From: Allomuricauda sp. CP2A
Lineage (GTDB): Bacteria; Bacteroidota; Bacteroidia; Flavobacteriales; Flavobacteriaceae
NCBI RefSeq assembly: GCF_001683915.1
Contig: NZ_LXTT01000088.1
Location: 17,827-81,826 of the forward strand
DNA length: 64,000 nucleotides
Direction of reading: 5' to 3'
Part shown: positions 63,511 to 64,000 of the stretch, piece by piece
Numbering within the stretch: the stretch's first letter is position 1
Layout: each line of letters begins with the position of its first letter
Program-made: the position numbers and the translations under genes
The notes under the pieces: model-generated
The model's input: only the letters and a program-made list of their open reading frames with translations
Told to the model about the DNA's origin: nothing
Databases searched by the model: none

Positions 63511-63762
63511 ATGGGTTTAGACTGCTTTTAACCTTAAAGGTACAGTTTTTGGATTTTTTATGGCCTCGGATGGCGGATTTGAACAAAAAGGGGGTTTTTG
63601 GTTAAAAAGGGATTTCGTTATCGTTCTTGGTTAAGGCAAGTGGCGTGGAGTAGGGACGCGTTCTTGTCGGCTTAGTTGTTTTTTTACTTGGTGTCTAAAA
63701 TAACACTTTTCACCAGATTGCCCGCTATTTGCGCTTAACCGATGTTGCCTACAGTTATGTCT
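63511..63762. other. Gene-free stretch with imperfect inverted repeat
   Basis: The 252-bp gap between the dehydrogenase and the partial end gene holds the inverted repeat at 63629-63740 and T-rich stretches near 63680-63685. I see no gene or terminator with confidence. Confidence 0.45.
63629..63740. repeat. 112-bp imperfect inverted repeat
   Basis: GGTTAAGGCAAGTGGCG (63629-63645) is an imperfect inverse of CGCTATTTGCGCTTAACC (63723-63740), with one extra base and two mismatches, enclosing about 77 bp. The terminal 7 bp (GGTTAAG/CTTAACC) are perfect. The type is unknown. Confidence 0.5.
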
Positions 63763-64000
63763 CTATTTCCTGGTTTTACAAATAATTGTATGTTCCCCAT
63801 TTTTCGAATAGCATCCATTTTTTAAATCTGCGAAAAAATAGGCAAATTTCTTTTCCAAATCTAGGATATCATTTAGAGCTGAATAGAAATTCAAAAATTT
63901 AACTCCTTCTGGTAATTCATATTGTTGTCTAGGATTACCATAATTTTTCATTTCATATTTACCATCTATTTTTTGTTCGAAGCTGTACCACTCTCCATCC
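63763..64000 (-). CDS. C-terminal part of unidentified protein
   Basis: An open minus-strand frame from the window edge to the stop at 63763, at least 78 residues (begins DGEWYSFEQKIDGKYEMK). The first ATG in the visible part is at 63951, but the frame is open upstream of it, so the gene starts outside the window. The chain has aromatic-rich segments (FLNFYSALNDILDLEKKF) and two Cys near the end. I do not recognise the family. Confidence 0.6.
   Translation of the reverse strand, partial: DGEWYSFEQKIDGKYEMKNYGNPRQQYELPEGVKFLNFYSALNDILDLEKKFAYFFADLKNGCYSKNGEHTIICKTRK

Noticed and set aside
63629..63740. Integron attC-like site behind the partial end gene
   Set aside because: The arms read GTT...AAC on either strand, the opposite of the RYYYAAC...GTTRRRY order of attC sites, and no integrase is present in the window.

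Overview
The window looks like chromosomal DNA from a marine member of the Flavobacteriaceae (Bacteroidota), probably near Muricauda/Allomuricauda/Flagellimonas. The evidence is moderate GC, Bacteroidota-only families (DUF4199, DUF2490, GlmU-like putative sugar nucleotidyltransferase, HAD-first FadJ fusion), many Cys-lipobox exported proteins, and promoters of the form TTG-N19-TAnnTTTG. The genus is an inference; no rRNA, tRNA, CRISPR array or prophage was seen.

Layout. 1-101 is the 5' end of an unidentified minus-strand gene. 0.27-3.1 kb holds two exported halves of one DUF4331 domain plus a TPR lipoprotein. 3.2-5.5 kb encodes an MscS-like channel, a CorA transporter and an OmpW-like barrel. 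5.6-10.7 kb (minus) holds a MarR-GNAT fusion under tandem operators, an ECF sigma/RskA-type anti-sigma pair, an MFS transporter, a YjdI/YjdJ pair and a lipoprotein Cu,Zn-SOD. 11.2-25.3 kb is rich in exported proteins: DUF2490, a 1068-aa BNR propeller, an amidohydrolase, a 1128-aa ThuA/GSDH/PKD/cytochrome c lipoprotein, M1 and M28 peptidases, a VOC protein and a TolB-like/SnoaL protein. 25.3-29.4 kb carries bifunctional trehalose-6-phosphate synthase/phosphatase divergent from a GH15 hydrolase, which suggests a trehalose synthesis/breakdown divergon.

29.6-38.4 kb is a fatty-acid beta-oxidation block transcribed leftward: acyl-CoA ligase, MarR regulator, HAD/ECH fusion, thiolase, acyl-CoA dehydrogenase. 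A REP-associated tyrosine transposase and a four-helix-bundle protein are interposed in it. Then come a GNAT gene and purL; purL contains an in-frame copy of a palindromic repeat that is otherwise intergenic in this window. 43.2-50.7 kb holds an M20 amidohydrolase, an RsmB-type rRNA methyltransferase, a YCF48-like lipoprotein and three FemAB/GNAT-like transferases. 50.8-52.4 kb is a sigma/membrane-protein/Spy-like operon. 52.5-59.3 kb holds an MsbA-like ABC exporter, a phosphohexomutase, a GT2 glycosyltransferase, DUF4199, type-B L31 and the GlmU-like protein. 59.4-60.2 kb is a DUF1778/GNAT toxin-antitoxin module with an operator. The end holds an exported amidohydrolase, a D-2-hydroxyacid dehydrogenase and the 3' part of an unidentified gene.

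The most unusual signals are the split DUF4331 domain, the repeat family built on TCGAGCGCAGTCGA with one copy translated inside PurL, the RAYT in the beta-oxidation operon, and several clean operator palindromes placed on Bacteroidota -7 boxes.
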